A stretch of 64,000 bases of DNA from Gnetum montanum (taxonomy: Eukaryota; Streptophyta; Gnetopsida; Gnetales; Gnetaceae), in the NCBI GenBank assembly GCA_015680685.1, contig MNCI01034978.1:117979-181978 (forward strand), read 5' to 3'. Both the position numbers and the translations under genes were made by a program. Every line of letters begins with the position of its first letter. Positions within the stretch are counted from its first letter, which is position 1. The notes beneath the pieces were generated by a model. That model was not told the origin of the DNA. It searched no databases and saw only the letters and a program-made list of their open reading frames with translations. Positions 23,015-33,590 of the stretch are shown here, in pieces.

Positions 23015-25801
23015 TCATGAAGTTCCAGGTGGCAGTGGCTCCTCCATGGGTGCTTTCCCTTTGTCGTGTGCTCCGAGCTTTGAAGGTTGATGACGCTGAA
23101 GAATAGCCTGGAGCTTCTCCTCTTCGGTCCAAGGGTCTTGTGTCATCCATGCTGATGCTTTAATGTTTGATGGAGTCGGCACATCCCACGGACAGGGTAG
23201 TTGCGGGAACATCTGATTAGCTTTGACATACCATGCCGCGAACACCCGTCATTCCTCTTAGTAGGCTCTGGCTCTGTCTTTGTATTCGTGAAGTTCTGTT
23301 AGCCGTAGAGCCAAGTCAATTGCCACATATTTCTATCCTTGGTAGCTTTCTTTTACCACTGCGAGTTTAGAATTTGCAACCTCTAGTTTTTCAGCCAACT
23401 TTTTTCATTCTGCAAATTATGCTTCATATTTGATATGGGTGGAAGCTACCTGCTACTCGAGCTTTGACCTCAGGCATCCTGCTGTTAACATGGCTAGGTT
23501 GGCATCTCGAAGGTTTTCCAACTCCATGTATTCAGTTAAGTCCTGGATCTGCAGGTCCGGGTTCTTAATTTCCGCCTGGTGGGCATAGGCATAAGTGTCC
23601 AATATGGCCCCCCAATCGGTGTGCTGGGCACTGATGTTGTTGATTTGAGCTTTGGCCATATGGATCTCCTTCTCTAGGATCTGTTTGTACATTCCCACCT
23701 AATCACGGAAGTGCTCCTTCAGCTTCTCATGTCGTTTAGCCTCATTCTACCATGCACTAATCTCGATGGCTGATTTCTATCGAATAGCGCGTACCTCCTC
23801 CATTAAGAGGGTTCGATTTTCTCTGGCTAAATGGCTTACATCTTAGTTGACCTGAATGAATTGTTCTCACAATCGATGAAAGTGCTCATTGAGAACATTC
23901 TTTTGCTTCTCCACAGAAGTCAACCGAAGGTTATCTGCAACCAACTGCTTATTCTCTTCTTGCAAGGCCTTGAGTGCCTTAAGATATGCATGAGTTTGCG
24001 CCTTTGCTACGGAGGCATCCCAAGTGGCCGTCTCCTTTTCTTCTACCACCTTCTTATTTTTTGCAATTAATTTTGTTAGTTGCTTGGTTCTAAAATTGTC
24101 TAACTGGTCTGCGGGAACCAATCGCAAGGGATCCTACTGTGCTGCTTGTAAGGCGATGAGCTGCTCTTGTAATTTCTGCACTTTAGCCTTAGCATGCTCA
24201 ACCCTTACTTTGGATATGACTAGCTTCCCCTTTGTGGAAATGAGGTCTGACTGAATTATCGTTACGTCCTGGGGGATGTCAAACAGGGACATCAAAACTT
24301 GTCCTGTTTGAAGCAATCTATCCAATACATCCTCATGTTCTGTAGGAGTCATTGAGGTCTTGGCGATAGTTTGAGCATCCTGTGCTCCTGAAAGATCTGC
24401 CGGTGGCACAATAGGCACATTAAAAGACTCTTTGATGTGGTCAGCGACCACTTCAGCTGCTCCCGTGGCATCCTGGTGTTGCATGACCACCACCGTGGCC
24501 CCTTCACCAGTCTCTAATTGCACTTGAAAAGATGCCACGTGTCCAGAGATTTGTTGTGACCATCTACTTTCCCCTCCTCCTGTTTGCAGTGACAACTCAC
24601 CCCTTGTGCGATCTACTAAAATCATAGGCTGATTGGCATCATCGATGACACGGAAGAGATTGGCATCATCACAACTTCCCCAACTGATCATCTCAACAAT
24701 GGCCCTCAAATGGCTCATTGACGATCTATAGTCTTGCGGCGGTGGTTGATCCTGGCCTGTACCAGGTCCTGCTTCCTGTTGTTGGTTGGGACCTGTGGCT
24801 GGAGGTTGACTGGGTCCTGCAAGTTGAGTTGCAGGGGGTTCAGTCATTTGTTCTTCATCTTCTTCATCTGGTCCCAACTCTTCGCCAGTGCTCTTTCTTG
24901 GAGCTGGCGCCTTTAATAATTTAGTGTAAGAAGCATTTTGGGCTTTTTAGAGGACGTCATTTGTATATCCCCAAATACCTTCCCGATGGCACAGTTTTCT
25001 AATAAGGCAAGGAAAAGGGAGTGCCATTTTCCTTGTCTTCCATTCTTCGAATCGCCTTAGGATCTCCATCAAATATAGATGAGGAAGGTTAGCGCTAACC
25101 TTTCCCCTCAACACTGCATATCCTCTTGCCGCGTACGTTGATATTCTTTTTAAATCTTTTGTAGGGAAGAGGTGATAGGTTCCGATTTTGAAATAAACTC
25201 TCTCTTCTATGGTCAGCTCACCAAAAGCTTTATCTCTACCATACGCCTTTTCTAGCCAATCCTTTCGCACATCAGGGTCTGATTGGGTGGATAACCGAGC
25301 AACATGGGGGCCTAAATTCGGAAGGTTTAACACTTCCGAAATTGCCTGTGCAAAAAAATCCACTGTCACACCACTGATGTTTACCATGGTGCTTTGCTCC
25401 TTATTGTGCCAAAATAGGTACGTTTCTCCTAAGTACCAGGCACCTTGTTCGGAGAGGATAGGCCATAAGGGAGACCCTTTGAGGTGATCCCTAACAGCCT
25501 TAGGAGCAAACTCTGCAAAAGATTCGAAGTTGAGTTCCACAATCACCGAAGCGATTGTGGACTTCGTGTGGATAGCCTGAACACATTCCGGGGGCAACGT
25601 GACTTGTTGTCCCAGTTCAGGCGCAGCAGTTCCTCCTTCTGCTTGCACGGATCGTCTGGTAGGAGGTTTGTCTTGATGGATGCTGAATGAATGCACCTCC
25701 TGTTCATTATGTTGTCTGGCAGGGACTTGCCTTCGACCTCTCTCAGGTTTTTTTGCTCCACCTTGGGTCGGACTCTTCTACTGGGAGCGTTTCGGGGCCA
25801 T
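23015..25801 (-). pseudogene. Element 1 cargo ORF: 928-codon globular + coiled-coil protein
   Basis: A single uninterrupted reading frame runs from ATG 25801-25799 to TGA 23017-23015. It has about fourteen internal stops but no frameshift; those checked are one C-to-T step from Gln or Arg codons. Residues about 50-285 form a globular part (LWPILSEQGAWYLGETY, NISGVTVDFFAQAI, FGELTIEERVYFKIG) resembling the 'putative plant transposon protein' type of domain found in retroelement extra ORFs; this match is by pattern only. Residues about 300-370 are acidic and Pro/Gln-rich (GPDEEDEEQMTEPP). From about 480 to 860 the chain is mostly charged heptad-like helix (KKVVEEKETATW, LKALKALQEENKQL). No enzyme motif is seen. 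The start was chosen because a CAG splice acceptor touches the ATG. Function is unknown. Confidence 0.75.
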
Positions 25802-25888
25802 CTGCAATCACACGGGTCAACGTTAGTAAGGTTGTTTAGGAAATCACGGGCCAACGTTAGTAAGGTTGTTTAGGAAATCAAGTTATAC
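25802..25888 (-). other. Putative 87-nt leader intron abutting the cargo start codon
   Basis: On the minus strand a donor AAG/GTATAAC (25888) and acceptor GATTGCAG (ending 25802) enclose 87 nt, and the ATG follows at once. The intron holds two copies of TACTAAC-like branch sites (CTTACTAACGTTG) within a 34-bp tandem duplication (about 25815-25882). Splicing is inferred from sequence only. Confidence 0.5.
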
Positions 25889-27748
25889 CTTACTAATTGC
25901 CTTAAATAAAGATCTTATGTTATTGTGTGATTGTGCCCGAAAATTATGATAATGGGTCCAAGGACTTAGGTGAAATTTCATTTTAATCTCTTGGTATACT
26001 TAAGGTCATATGATTTTTGGCACAATTTGTCTAAGTGTTAGTATTAATTACCCCAATTGATGTCCTTTGGGTGACGAAAAATTTCAAAAAATTTAGGCAC
26101 TTTTCAGCAAGTGTTGCTCCCCCACGACTAAACTGAACACTCTGGGTTCAAGCAGGTTTAAACAGAATTCAAATCGGAGTACCAGTGCGCAAGATATAGT
26201 TGAAAAAGCAAGGGTCACTCAAGCGCAAGTCACATAGAAAAAATTCAAAAATTTCCCCTGCGTAATTGCCAAATGAAGCTAAGTGTTGCGGTGGGGGGTT
26301 CCTATTTATAGGAAAAGGGGACGCGATATCATGTACGGTACATCGCGTACGCGATATCTCGTGGGACGCGATATCGCGTAAGCGATATCTCGTCCAAACT
26401 GTAGTGAGACACCTAAAAGAGACCAAATTTTTAATCATTTTTCTTGAAATTAATGTGTAAAATGAGGACATTAACAAGAATTAATGTATTCAAGGGTAAT
26501 TATATGAATTCGAGAGGCACTTTGAATGATAAGGATGTGAATTCAACAATTAAAAACGTTGGCGGTTATGAAGAAAAGGGAATATAATGGTACATTGGAA
26601 CACGAAAGTTTTGAGGGTTAATAAATGGGAAAGAAAGTTATGAAAATTAAGCTGAGGGTAAGAAATTGTGTCTTCTAGCTAGAGAATTAATGAAGATTAC
26701 AACAAAATTACACAAGTGGGTCCTCCCCAAAGCAGGTTTCAACCTATTATGCCCTTGTGTAATCACACTTAAAGCGTCCGTGGGCACTAGAAGGGTTAAA
26801 TGTAATCTGCACTAACTCCACAAAAAACACACATGTAAATATCACCGGAATGAGATGAAAATTCTATGTTACATGGAACACGAGCTACAATTATACGAAC
26901 AGTGAGATGAGACAAAGTGTAGAAAGGGATCGTAGAGATCGGGACATGAGGTAACTAACCCAGGGTACAATGAATCTTGCATGTAAAGCATGATTAATGT
27001 GTCATTAACCCGTCATTCCAAGATCAGGACCAAGTCCATCCGTCTAAATAGTGACATCCCATTTTTTCATCCCATGATGAACAACTATGAGAGTACCATA
27101 ACAACAAGGCGTACAATCACTTGGCGTTTAGTGCAAGGGAGGAGTTATTTTTTGTTTTATGGCACTTTTCTTCTTTTTCTCTCTCTTTTTTTTATTCACT
27201 TTACTGAATCTAGAGAAGCTGCCAACCTTCAGGAATGGGTGCATGTCTTTCCAATGGGATCCCCTAGAACAGCTTTTGATGTTCAAGTGCCCATTTTATT
27301 ACTCTTACTCCCATTTTTCATTAGATCTACAAGGATCTTAGTACAACCAAGTTACATGATAACACCCACAGATGTCACCAAAGGGAATCCACAAGTCCCC
27401 TTGATGTCACACCCTAATCATTCCCTCTTGGTCCATCCTTCTTCATTCTGGGTACAATAACACAAAATTAATTTTAAGTTTTTAGANAGTGGATGTAGTG
27501 GGCTCACTGTTTCAAATAATTGATCCCTCATGACTTAATAACATAAAACACAACTCAACCAATGATCCACATGAGTGTTTTATTCGTAGATTAGATTACT
27601 TACAAAAATAGAAACAGAAAAACACACAAACACACAAAAAGATAAAAAGGATAAAAAGATAAAACAAAAAGTTGAAAAACGAAAAATTGAAAAACAAAAA
27701 AGTTGTAAAATTAAAGAAAATGAAAAAAATATTTATTAATCCTGCTTG
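25889..27748 (-). other. Element 1 non-coding spacer between gag and cargo
   Basis: No protein-coding region supported. The spacer shares blocks with element 2 at about 39415-40140 ('gtgggtcctccccaaagcagg', 'gatgtcacaccc'), so it is a conserved part of the family. It ends next to gag in a tract (27600-27740) that is T-rich with GT repeats on the element strand. A polypurine-like 'tttagtcgtgggggag' (minus) lies at 26132-26117. Base 27487 is ambiguous (N). Confidence 0.7.
26300..26392 (-). promoter_or_regulatory. Internal promoter-like module upstream of the cargo ORF
   Basis: Four GATATC hexamers (26325, 26353, 26370, 26384 on plus) with CGCG partners are followed, on the minus strand, by TATA 'tcctataaatagg' (26314-26301). 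The cargo ATG lies about 500 nt downstream. The layout copies the LTR U3 (array, then TATA) but is not an internal LTR: LTR terminal sequences are absent. It would allow the cargo frame to be transcribed separately from gag. Confidence 0.6.
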
Positions 27749-29107
27749 TTATTGAAATGGGGGATATTCCCCATAACTAAACGGTTGAGTATGGCAAGGA
27801 TTAATAAATGGAAAATAAGGATCCTTGCATATTGGAAGTATTGGGGCTAGTCTATACTTATCCCCTTGGGGTTCACACACTTGATTATAATACATATAGT
27901 GGGGCACTTTATACGATGTAGTTCCAGGATAACGAGTTAACCCACTATGGTGTTTGTGACCGTTAGATGGTATGCAAGGATTGGACTGATGCCTCCCATG
28001 GTTGTGTTCATTGGGACTTGTGATTGTTGGAGTGTAAGTTGGTGGTCCTAATGAAGTTACATGAGGCGTTGGGTTCGAAGGTAAGGGTGCACCACAGTGT
28101 TGGACTTGTGCTGGGTTCGAAGATGCAGTGGCCTTAGAGTTATGTTGTCCCTTCCTACGGCCGTGTTTAAAGAAAGGACGCCTTTGATGTTGCTGAGGCT
28201 CTTCACTGCTGTTAGTAGCAACAGCACAAGTGTCATTCGTGGGTTGCAGTGGTACAAACACCTTAGGAATAGTTGGTGGCATTGTGAAAGGAGGGAAAGG
28301 ATAAGAATGTTGAAAGTTAGGAGGAATGAAAGGTGCACAAGGTGGTGGTTGTGTTGGAGGTATGGGCTGATAGTATTGTGGAGAATGGTGTTGTGGTGAG
28401 ATAAAGTGTGGCGGCCCAGTTGAAGAAACAGGATGTTGGACGTGATAAGCATTTGGATTCGAAAAATGTGAAGGGTGCCTCCAGTCTGAGGGTGGATAGT
28501 TGTTTAATAGTGAATAATATCTTTCTAAGGCCATGTCCAAGGGTTCATGTTGTGCTTGTTTCCATCGTTGGATTTGTTTCCTCAAGGCTGACACTCTTGC
28601 ATAGGTTTGATATTTTTCGTTAAATACTTCTACCATTGTTGACCAGTGTCGTATTGAATTTGGTTTTAACGATCTATACCATACTTTTGCTTGGTCAACG
28701 AGTGTCATAGGAAAGAGCTTCAGTTTTTTCCAACTGTTATCAGTGTTATTCCATGTGCAGTCATCGTAGAAGGCTAGTAAATGTTAATGCGGATCTAAGT
28801 CATAGCCTCCTGAAAATTTGGAAAAGTTGTCTAAATAGAGCCTAGGTAGTCGGCTCTCTTTACGATGCCTATGTGAGATTCGAACAGCCTCTTGTATTTG
28901 TGTTAAGCTTGTAGTGGCCAGTGGGGGTTCATCGTCATCGGGTAAGTTATGCTTTCGTGCGTTTTGATGACGTTGTTGTTGTTCAATCTTATAGGAAACT
29001 CCCACTTCAGGTTGTATACTCCAATCTTCATCATCATCTAGCTCATTGGTTCTCCAATGAACTTCCTCACTAAGTGTGGCGTTATTATTATCTTGTAGGA
29101 GAGGCAT
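27749..29107 (-). pseudogene. Element 1 gag, 452 codons with one internal stop
   Basis: One frame from ATG 29107 to the stop at 27749, broken only by TAA at 28784-28786, in place of a Gln codon. Residues about 100-215 match the Retrotrans_gag pattern: YDLDPH, LKLFPMTLVDQAKVWYRSL, FNEKYQTYARV, LRKQIQRWKQ. The C-terminal 230 residues are low-complexity, rich in Pro, His, Gln and Ser. No zinc knuckle and no protease are seen. Gag would assemble the particle and package RNA. It is shorter than the Gag-protease fusion of element 2 but clearly homologous (EVFNEKYQTY versus ELFNDKYQTY). Confidence 0.85.
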
Positions 29108-29218
29108 GTTGTGTGTGAATTTATGTGACTTTTTATAATTATTATTTTCTGAAAGATATATCGTTAAGTTCTTTACAGCGACCTTGTATGATATAACTAA
29201 TCTAGATAACTAGCACCA

Positions 29219-29236
29219 TCCCTGGCAATGGCACCA
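29219..29236 (-). other. Primer-binding site of element 1 (tRNA-Asp type)
   Basis: One base inside the 5' LTR the minus strand reads TGGTGCCATTGCCAGGGA. The 3' end of plant tRNA-Asp would pair with TGGCGCCGTTGCCGGGGA; the site differs at a few positions, mostly C-to-T or G-to-A. Confidence 0.75.
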
Positions 29237-29237
29237 A

Positions 29238-30187
29238 TGATGAGTGGCGAGGTACCCCTACACTCAACCATACAAAACAAGCGTCGCATGCGCGATCCGG
29301 TCGAACTCCGCAGATGGACTAGTTGTGGCACCTAGATAGTTAGCCTTAGGTCGCAGTTCGTTGACTTCCCACCTAGACTAGTTTTGCATATGTCACGTAT
29401 GGTTTAGTCTAGATGAGGTGTATGATGTGTTCTAATTCTAACGCTACTCCTGATGGCAGTGGAAAATAATATTAACTAATCTAAACTAAGAGGAAAAGGG
29501 TAAATAAATCTAATCTAGCCTAAGTGTGACGAGTAACCGATTCCTTGATCAACCGTACACATCTTGGACTTCATGCACGACTGCCACTAGGACTACCAAG
29601 CATAGGCCTAGGTATGCCACTGGGATTACCAAGTGCAGACCCCAAATACGCCACTGGGTTACCAAGCGTAGATCCCCCCTAGCTACACCACTGGGCTACC
29701 AAGAAATCACACTTAAATGCTCGTAATCAAGTCGTACTCATTCCACTTCTAGGAGTTTAAGGGTGAGAGACTAATCGCGATGAGCAACCGATTCCTTAAC
29801 TAGCCGTACACACCCGTAGATGCTCGTAGTTAAGTCATACTCACACCGCTCTATGAAAGCAATGAATAACATTAAATAAATAAACTAAGTGAATGCTGCA
29901 ATGATGAAGTAATCTTGATCTTTATTGTCGGTCATGTGCGTGTCCAAGTACAGCACACTCAAATAAAGACACCATACAATTACATTCACCACACTACAGG
30001 CAAAAACAAGAAAAATTCTAACTCTGGAGGGATCAAACTGCCAGAGCTTCGCTACTCTAAAACTAGGATTCCCCAACAAGGGAGAGCCACCTCTTATTTA
30101 TAAACATGGTGGCGGACTGTGATATCACGTATGCGATATCGTAGGGAAGGACGCGATATCATGGCCTGTGCGAACCGCGTCTCATCA
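29238..30187 (-). repeat. Element 1, 5' LTR (right)
   Basis: 950 bp, TGATGAG to CTCATCA, highly similar to the left LTR, with scattered transitions and a roughly 30-bp loss in the palindrome array (about 30118-30165 remains). TATA 'tttataaataagagg' (minus) is near 30098-30108. The few differences make this insertion much younger than the Tat element it sits in. Confidence 0.92.
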
Positions 30188-30347
30188 CTTTGCAAGTTAG
30201 ATATTTAAGACTCTTAATTCTTCTTGTCTTAATTTAACATCAAGTTCAACTTCTCTTGTATCCTCTTTAGACATCACATAGGTTGAGCTTTTTCAACAAT
30301 CAAGCCTCTTCTTTCTTAATTAATAGTCTCTTTTAACAAATGATCAC

Positions 30348-31430
30348 TTGCTTGATGTACTAGTACTAAGCCATAGGAGTGAACAGAAGACTCTTCAGCT
30401 ATGTGCTCTCCTTTCACAAAACCTTCAGGAAGCTATCCTAGCAACCATGCAAAGCTATCTAATTTCTTTCACTTGGGGATACAATAATATGCCTGAGCTA
30501 GATCCAAAGCTAGTTCAACATAAAATTATCTTGGAAGAATGTTCCAAACCTATTAAACAAAAGATTAGGAAAATTTGTTCTACTATAGCTTTCATTATAA
30601 AAGAAGAGATTACTAAGCTTTACATTACTAGATTTATCCATCCCATAAACTATTCTAATAAGGTTTCTAACATGATTATAGTTCACAATAAGAATGGTGG
30701 CATTCATATATGCATTGACTTTTGAAACCTCAACAAGACTTTTAAGGATGACTTTCCTTTACCTCACATTTATTAGCTTATAGACTCTATAGCTAGTCAT
30801 GCTCTTCTATTCTTTATGTATGCATTCTTGTGTTACAACCAAATCTAGATAAATCTAAAGCACTAGTAGTATACCACTTTAATAACTCTTTTGAAAACAT
30901 TTTGCTATTCTAAAATACCCTTTGGACTTAAGAATGCTAGAGCTACTTATCAATGAGCTATGAATTTTATCTTTAATGACATGATGTTCAAAATAGTTCA
31001 TGCTTATGTTGATGATCTGACCATCAAATCTACTTTGCCTATTGATCATGCTTTTAACTTAGACCAAGTTCTAACTCATTGTGACAAGTTTAACATGTTT
31101 AAATCTCAAGAAATGCATTGTTGAGGTTCTTACAAGAAAGATGTTAGGTTACATTGTTTTTCAAGAGAGCATAACTATTAACCCTAATAAGGTCAAAGCT
31201 ATTATAGATTTGGCACCACCTAAGAAAATTAAGATATGTGAATTTTACAAGGTTGCCTTCAATCAATTTGCAATATTTTTTCAATTCCACTAATCACCTT
31301 CATCCTTTGAATCACTTGCTTAAAAAATCTACTTCTTTCATTTGGAACAAAGAGTTCCAAAAGGCCTTTGAATTTAGCAAACATGCCTTAACGACTCTTT
31401 CTATTTTACATCCTCTATAATTTAACCATC
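30348..31430 (+). pseudogene. Tat element reverse transcriptase remnant
   Basis: The frame 30348-30725 carries MPELDPKLV, RFIHPINYSNKVSNM and NGGIHICIDF, the N-terminal RT motifs of Tat-type elements. Downstream, across stops and shifts, FGLKNARATYQ (about 30930) and the catalytic box YVDD (31005-31016) are legible. RT copies the genomic RNA into DNA in the particle. Many stops make it non-functional. Confidence 0.8.
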
Positions 31431-32340
31431 CTTTCTATCTCTATCTTTCTAAATTTGACCATTCCATATTTGTCATGCTCTCTTAAAGAAGAGAAGATGG
31501 AGTTGATATTCCCATATACTACATATCTCTTACTTTTTTATACTATGACCCAGATACTCCAACACCAAGAAATTTTTTCTAAGTCTTATCTTCACCCTTA
31601 AGAAGTGGAGACATTATCATCATAATGCTAAGGTGTTTATTATCTACAAAGATAACATCTTCAAAGTCATTGCTAACAACGCTTTTGACAACCATCGCTT
31701 AGCCCATTAGAAGACCTTTCTTATTGAGTTTGAGCTTTATTTTTTATCTTAACACTCTATCAAAGATCAAGCCATAGCAAATCTTATCTCTTCTTTTGAA
31801 ATGACTAACATTTTTTACAGCTTACATGCTAATCCTAAGGATTTGGACACTATCCTTTATTTTGACAGAACACACATTTCCTTTGGATCTAGTACAGGTT
31901 GTGTCTTTATACTTTCTACCAAACAAGTTCTTTATCATGCTTACAAGCTTGATTTTCCTTGCACCAACAATGTAGCTAAATACGAGGCTCTAATACAGGT
32001 TCTCTTGCTAGACTTAAAAAATCAAGTTAAAACTATTACTATTTATGGTAACTCTTAACTCATCATAAACCAAGTTAATGGTGACTATGATTGCAAGGAT
32101 CCTCACTTATTTTCTTACCTTGAATTTTCTAAGGAACTTATCTTTTCATTCTCTACTCATACCTTGAACCACATCCCACGCTCTGAAAACATGCTAGCTA
32201 ATGACTTAACAACTTTCATCATTAGTGGTGATCTTTCCACTATGCAAGATCAACTTGTTCAATTAGTTTGCGTAACGCATGTTATGCAATCTCCTAACAT
32301 CTTGATAAGTGCTATCAACATGAATAATGATAATTAAAAA
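31431..32340 (+). pseudogene. Tat element RNase H remnant
   Basis: The 85-codon open frame 31801-32058 plus its continuation shows ILYFDRTHISFGSSTG, FPCTNNVAKYEALI and IYGNS, then HIPRSENMLANDL (about 32170). In this family the acidic catalytic residues lie in FDGA, AEYEAL and GDS; the second and third are changed here to AKYEAL and GNS, both single G-to-A changes. RNase H removes the RNA of the RNA-DNA hybrid. Confidence 0.75.
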
Positions 32341-33590
32341 TATGCTAATCTTCTTCATTACCTCACTACTAGAGAAACTTCTACTCATCTCATGCCTACT
32401 CAAAAGGATGCTTTACACAAACATAGTTGGCATTTCTGGTTAGTGAATCCTAATGGCTTATGTAATGTTTCTTATATGGATGATCTTCTATGTTTTCTTG
32501 GTCATTCAGAGTCTAAGACAATCCTTGATTAGGTTCACTCAAGAGTGTATGATGAATACTTAGGGTCACACTCCTTGGATGCTCGCATAATTTCATTAGG
32601 CTATTGATGGCCAATCTTAGCCAAAGATAAATATCATCTAGCTAAGATGTATGATTCTTTCCAAAGAAATGCATCTCTTATCTATGTTTCTTCACAAAAG
32701 CTTAACATATCTCAAATTACATGGCCCTTTCAAAAATGGGGTTTAGACATTATTGGTGCTATTATCCCTCCATCTATTGGGTACCACTTTATTCTAACTA
32801 CTACAAAATACTTTACTAAGTTAGTAAAATCTATTCTTTTATGTTCCATAAAATCCCAATTAAACTATTGCTTCATCCTCAATCACATCATAACCCCCTT
32901 CAGTGCACCTATCCATGTTGTAATTGATAATTGACCTTAGTTCAAAAGTAACAAAGTAGCTAATTTTGATTCCATGTACCACATCACCTAATCCTTGTCG
33001 TCACCTTATTATCCTTAGTCTAATAGTCAAGCTAAATCCACTAATAAAATTCTCATATACTTTGCTTGCACCATGGTTAATAAAATCCAATGGAATTAAC
33101 ACACACAGCTATTTCACATCCTATGCATTTATTGTACTACTTTTTGTATAAATAATGGTCATTCTCAATACTTTCTAACCTATGGTTTAAAGGTAATATT
33201 ACCAATTGAACTCTATATCCCATCTCTTAATGTTGCTTTTCATGATTGGTGTTTAGATCATGATACCCACAACATGTGATGCATTGAGTTGGGCCTTTTT
33301 AAAGAACAATGGTCGCTTACTCTTTGACATCTACATGAATATTAAGAAGATGTTCAAAATCACCACTCTAGACATGTTACAATCAGAGAGATTCATGAGG
33401 ATGATACAATTATTCATCATTTTTAAACTCTAAATATACAAATTTCTCCCCCAATCGACAGGGTTCTTTCCTAATGACTCAATATCTACAAAATGGTACT
33501 TACATTTTATCTAATCTGGAAGGATGTTAGTTTCTAGATTCTAATAACAAAAGCTTCCTAAAGCACTATTAGATGTAGCTAACTTACAAC
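32341..33590 (+). pseudogene. Tat element integrase remnant
   Basis: The frame 32647-32934 has MYDSFQRNASLIY, WPFQKWGLDIIGAI (first catalytic Asp), IGYHFILTTTKYFTKLV and PIHVVIDN (second Asp). The C-terminal part reads TYILSNLEGC and SFLKHY (about 33500-33570), matching the end of Tat integrases. Stops and shifts are frequent. Integrase would insert the cDNA into the chromosome. Confidence 0.75.

Larger units (their letters stand above)
21864..30187 (-). mobile_element. Element 1: complete pol-less LTR retrotransposon (Gag + cargo ORF)
   Basis: The 8324-bp element has a perfect 5-bp target duplication, CTTTG (21859-21863 and 30188-30192). LTRs are 21864-22843 and 29238-30187. Read on the minus strand the order is 5' LTR, primer-binding site matching tRNA-Asp, gag, a T-rich/GT-rich tract, a non-coding spacer, an internal GATATC array with TATA box, a short intron, a 928-codon cargo frame, polypurine tract, 3' LTR. 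No reverse transcriptase, RNase H or integrase motif was found in the interior, so it must depend on proteins supplied in trans. The Gag pattern and tRNA-Asp primer point to the Athila/Tat branch of Ty3/gypsy. Confidence 0.9.
15390..30345 (-). mobile_element. Decayed intron-containing minus-strand unit inserted in the Tat element (interrupted)
   Basis: Between the Tat protease and RT lies a block whose coding traces run on the minus strand. It is split by the solo LTR (17767-18684) and element 1 (21864-30187). One exon-like piece near 16840-16945 is bounded by TTTCTAG and GTAAGTATT and reads as a charged helix (for example MLKGFAEDMKRKFNL). Others are 17318-17106, 16292-16065 (ends GGGGGSQEEP..., acidic tail), about 20370-19870 and 21830-21680. 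The content is mostly charged, coiled-coil-like helix plus one more globular part near 20.2 kb. No domain was recognised. A decayed transposon gene or a host gene fragment are both possible. The limits are where Tat coding similarity stops and resumes. Confidence 0.4.

Noticed and set aside
25889-26400. A nested solo LTR inside element 1
   Set aside because: The GATATC array and TATA are present, but the TGATGAG/CTCATCA ends, the U5-like part and a target duplication are not. It is treated as an internal promoter module instead.
26990-27460. 156-codon plus-strand ORF inside element 1
   Set aside because: It runs antisense to the element in a spacer shared with element 2, where the frame is not kept. 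Its hydrophobic stretch comes from T-rich DNA.
28057-28452. Alternative-frame ORF over gag of element 1
   Set aside because: It is a shadow of the Gag Pro/His-rich tail in another frame. The gag frame is supported by homology to element 2.
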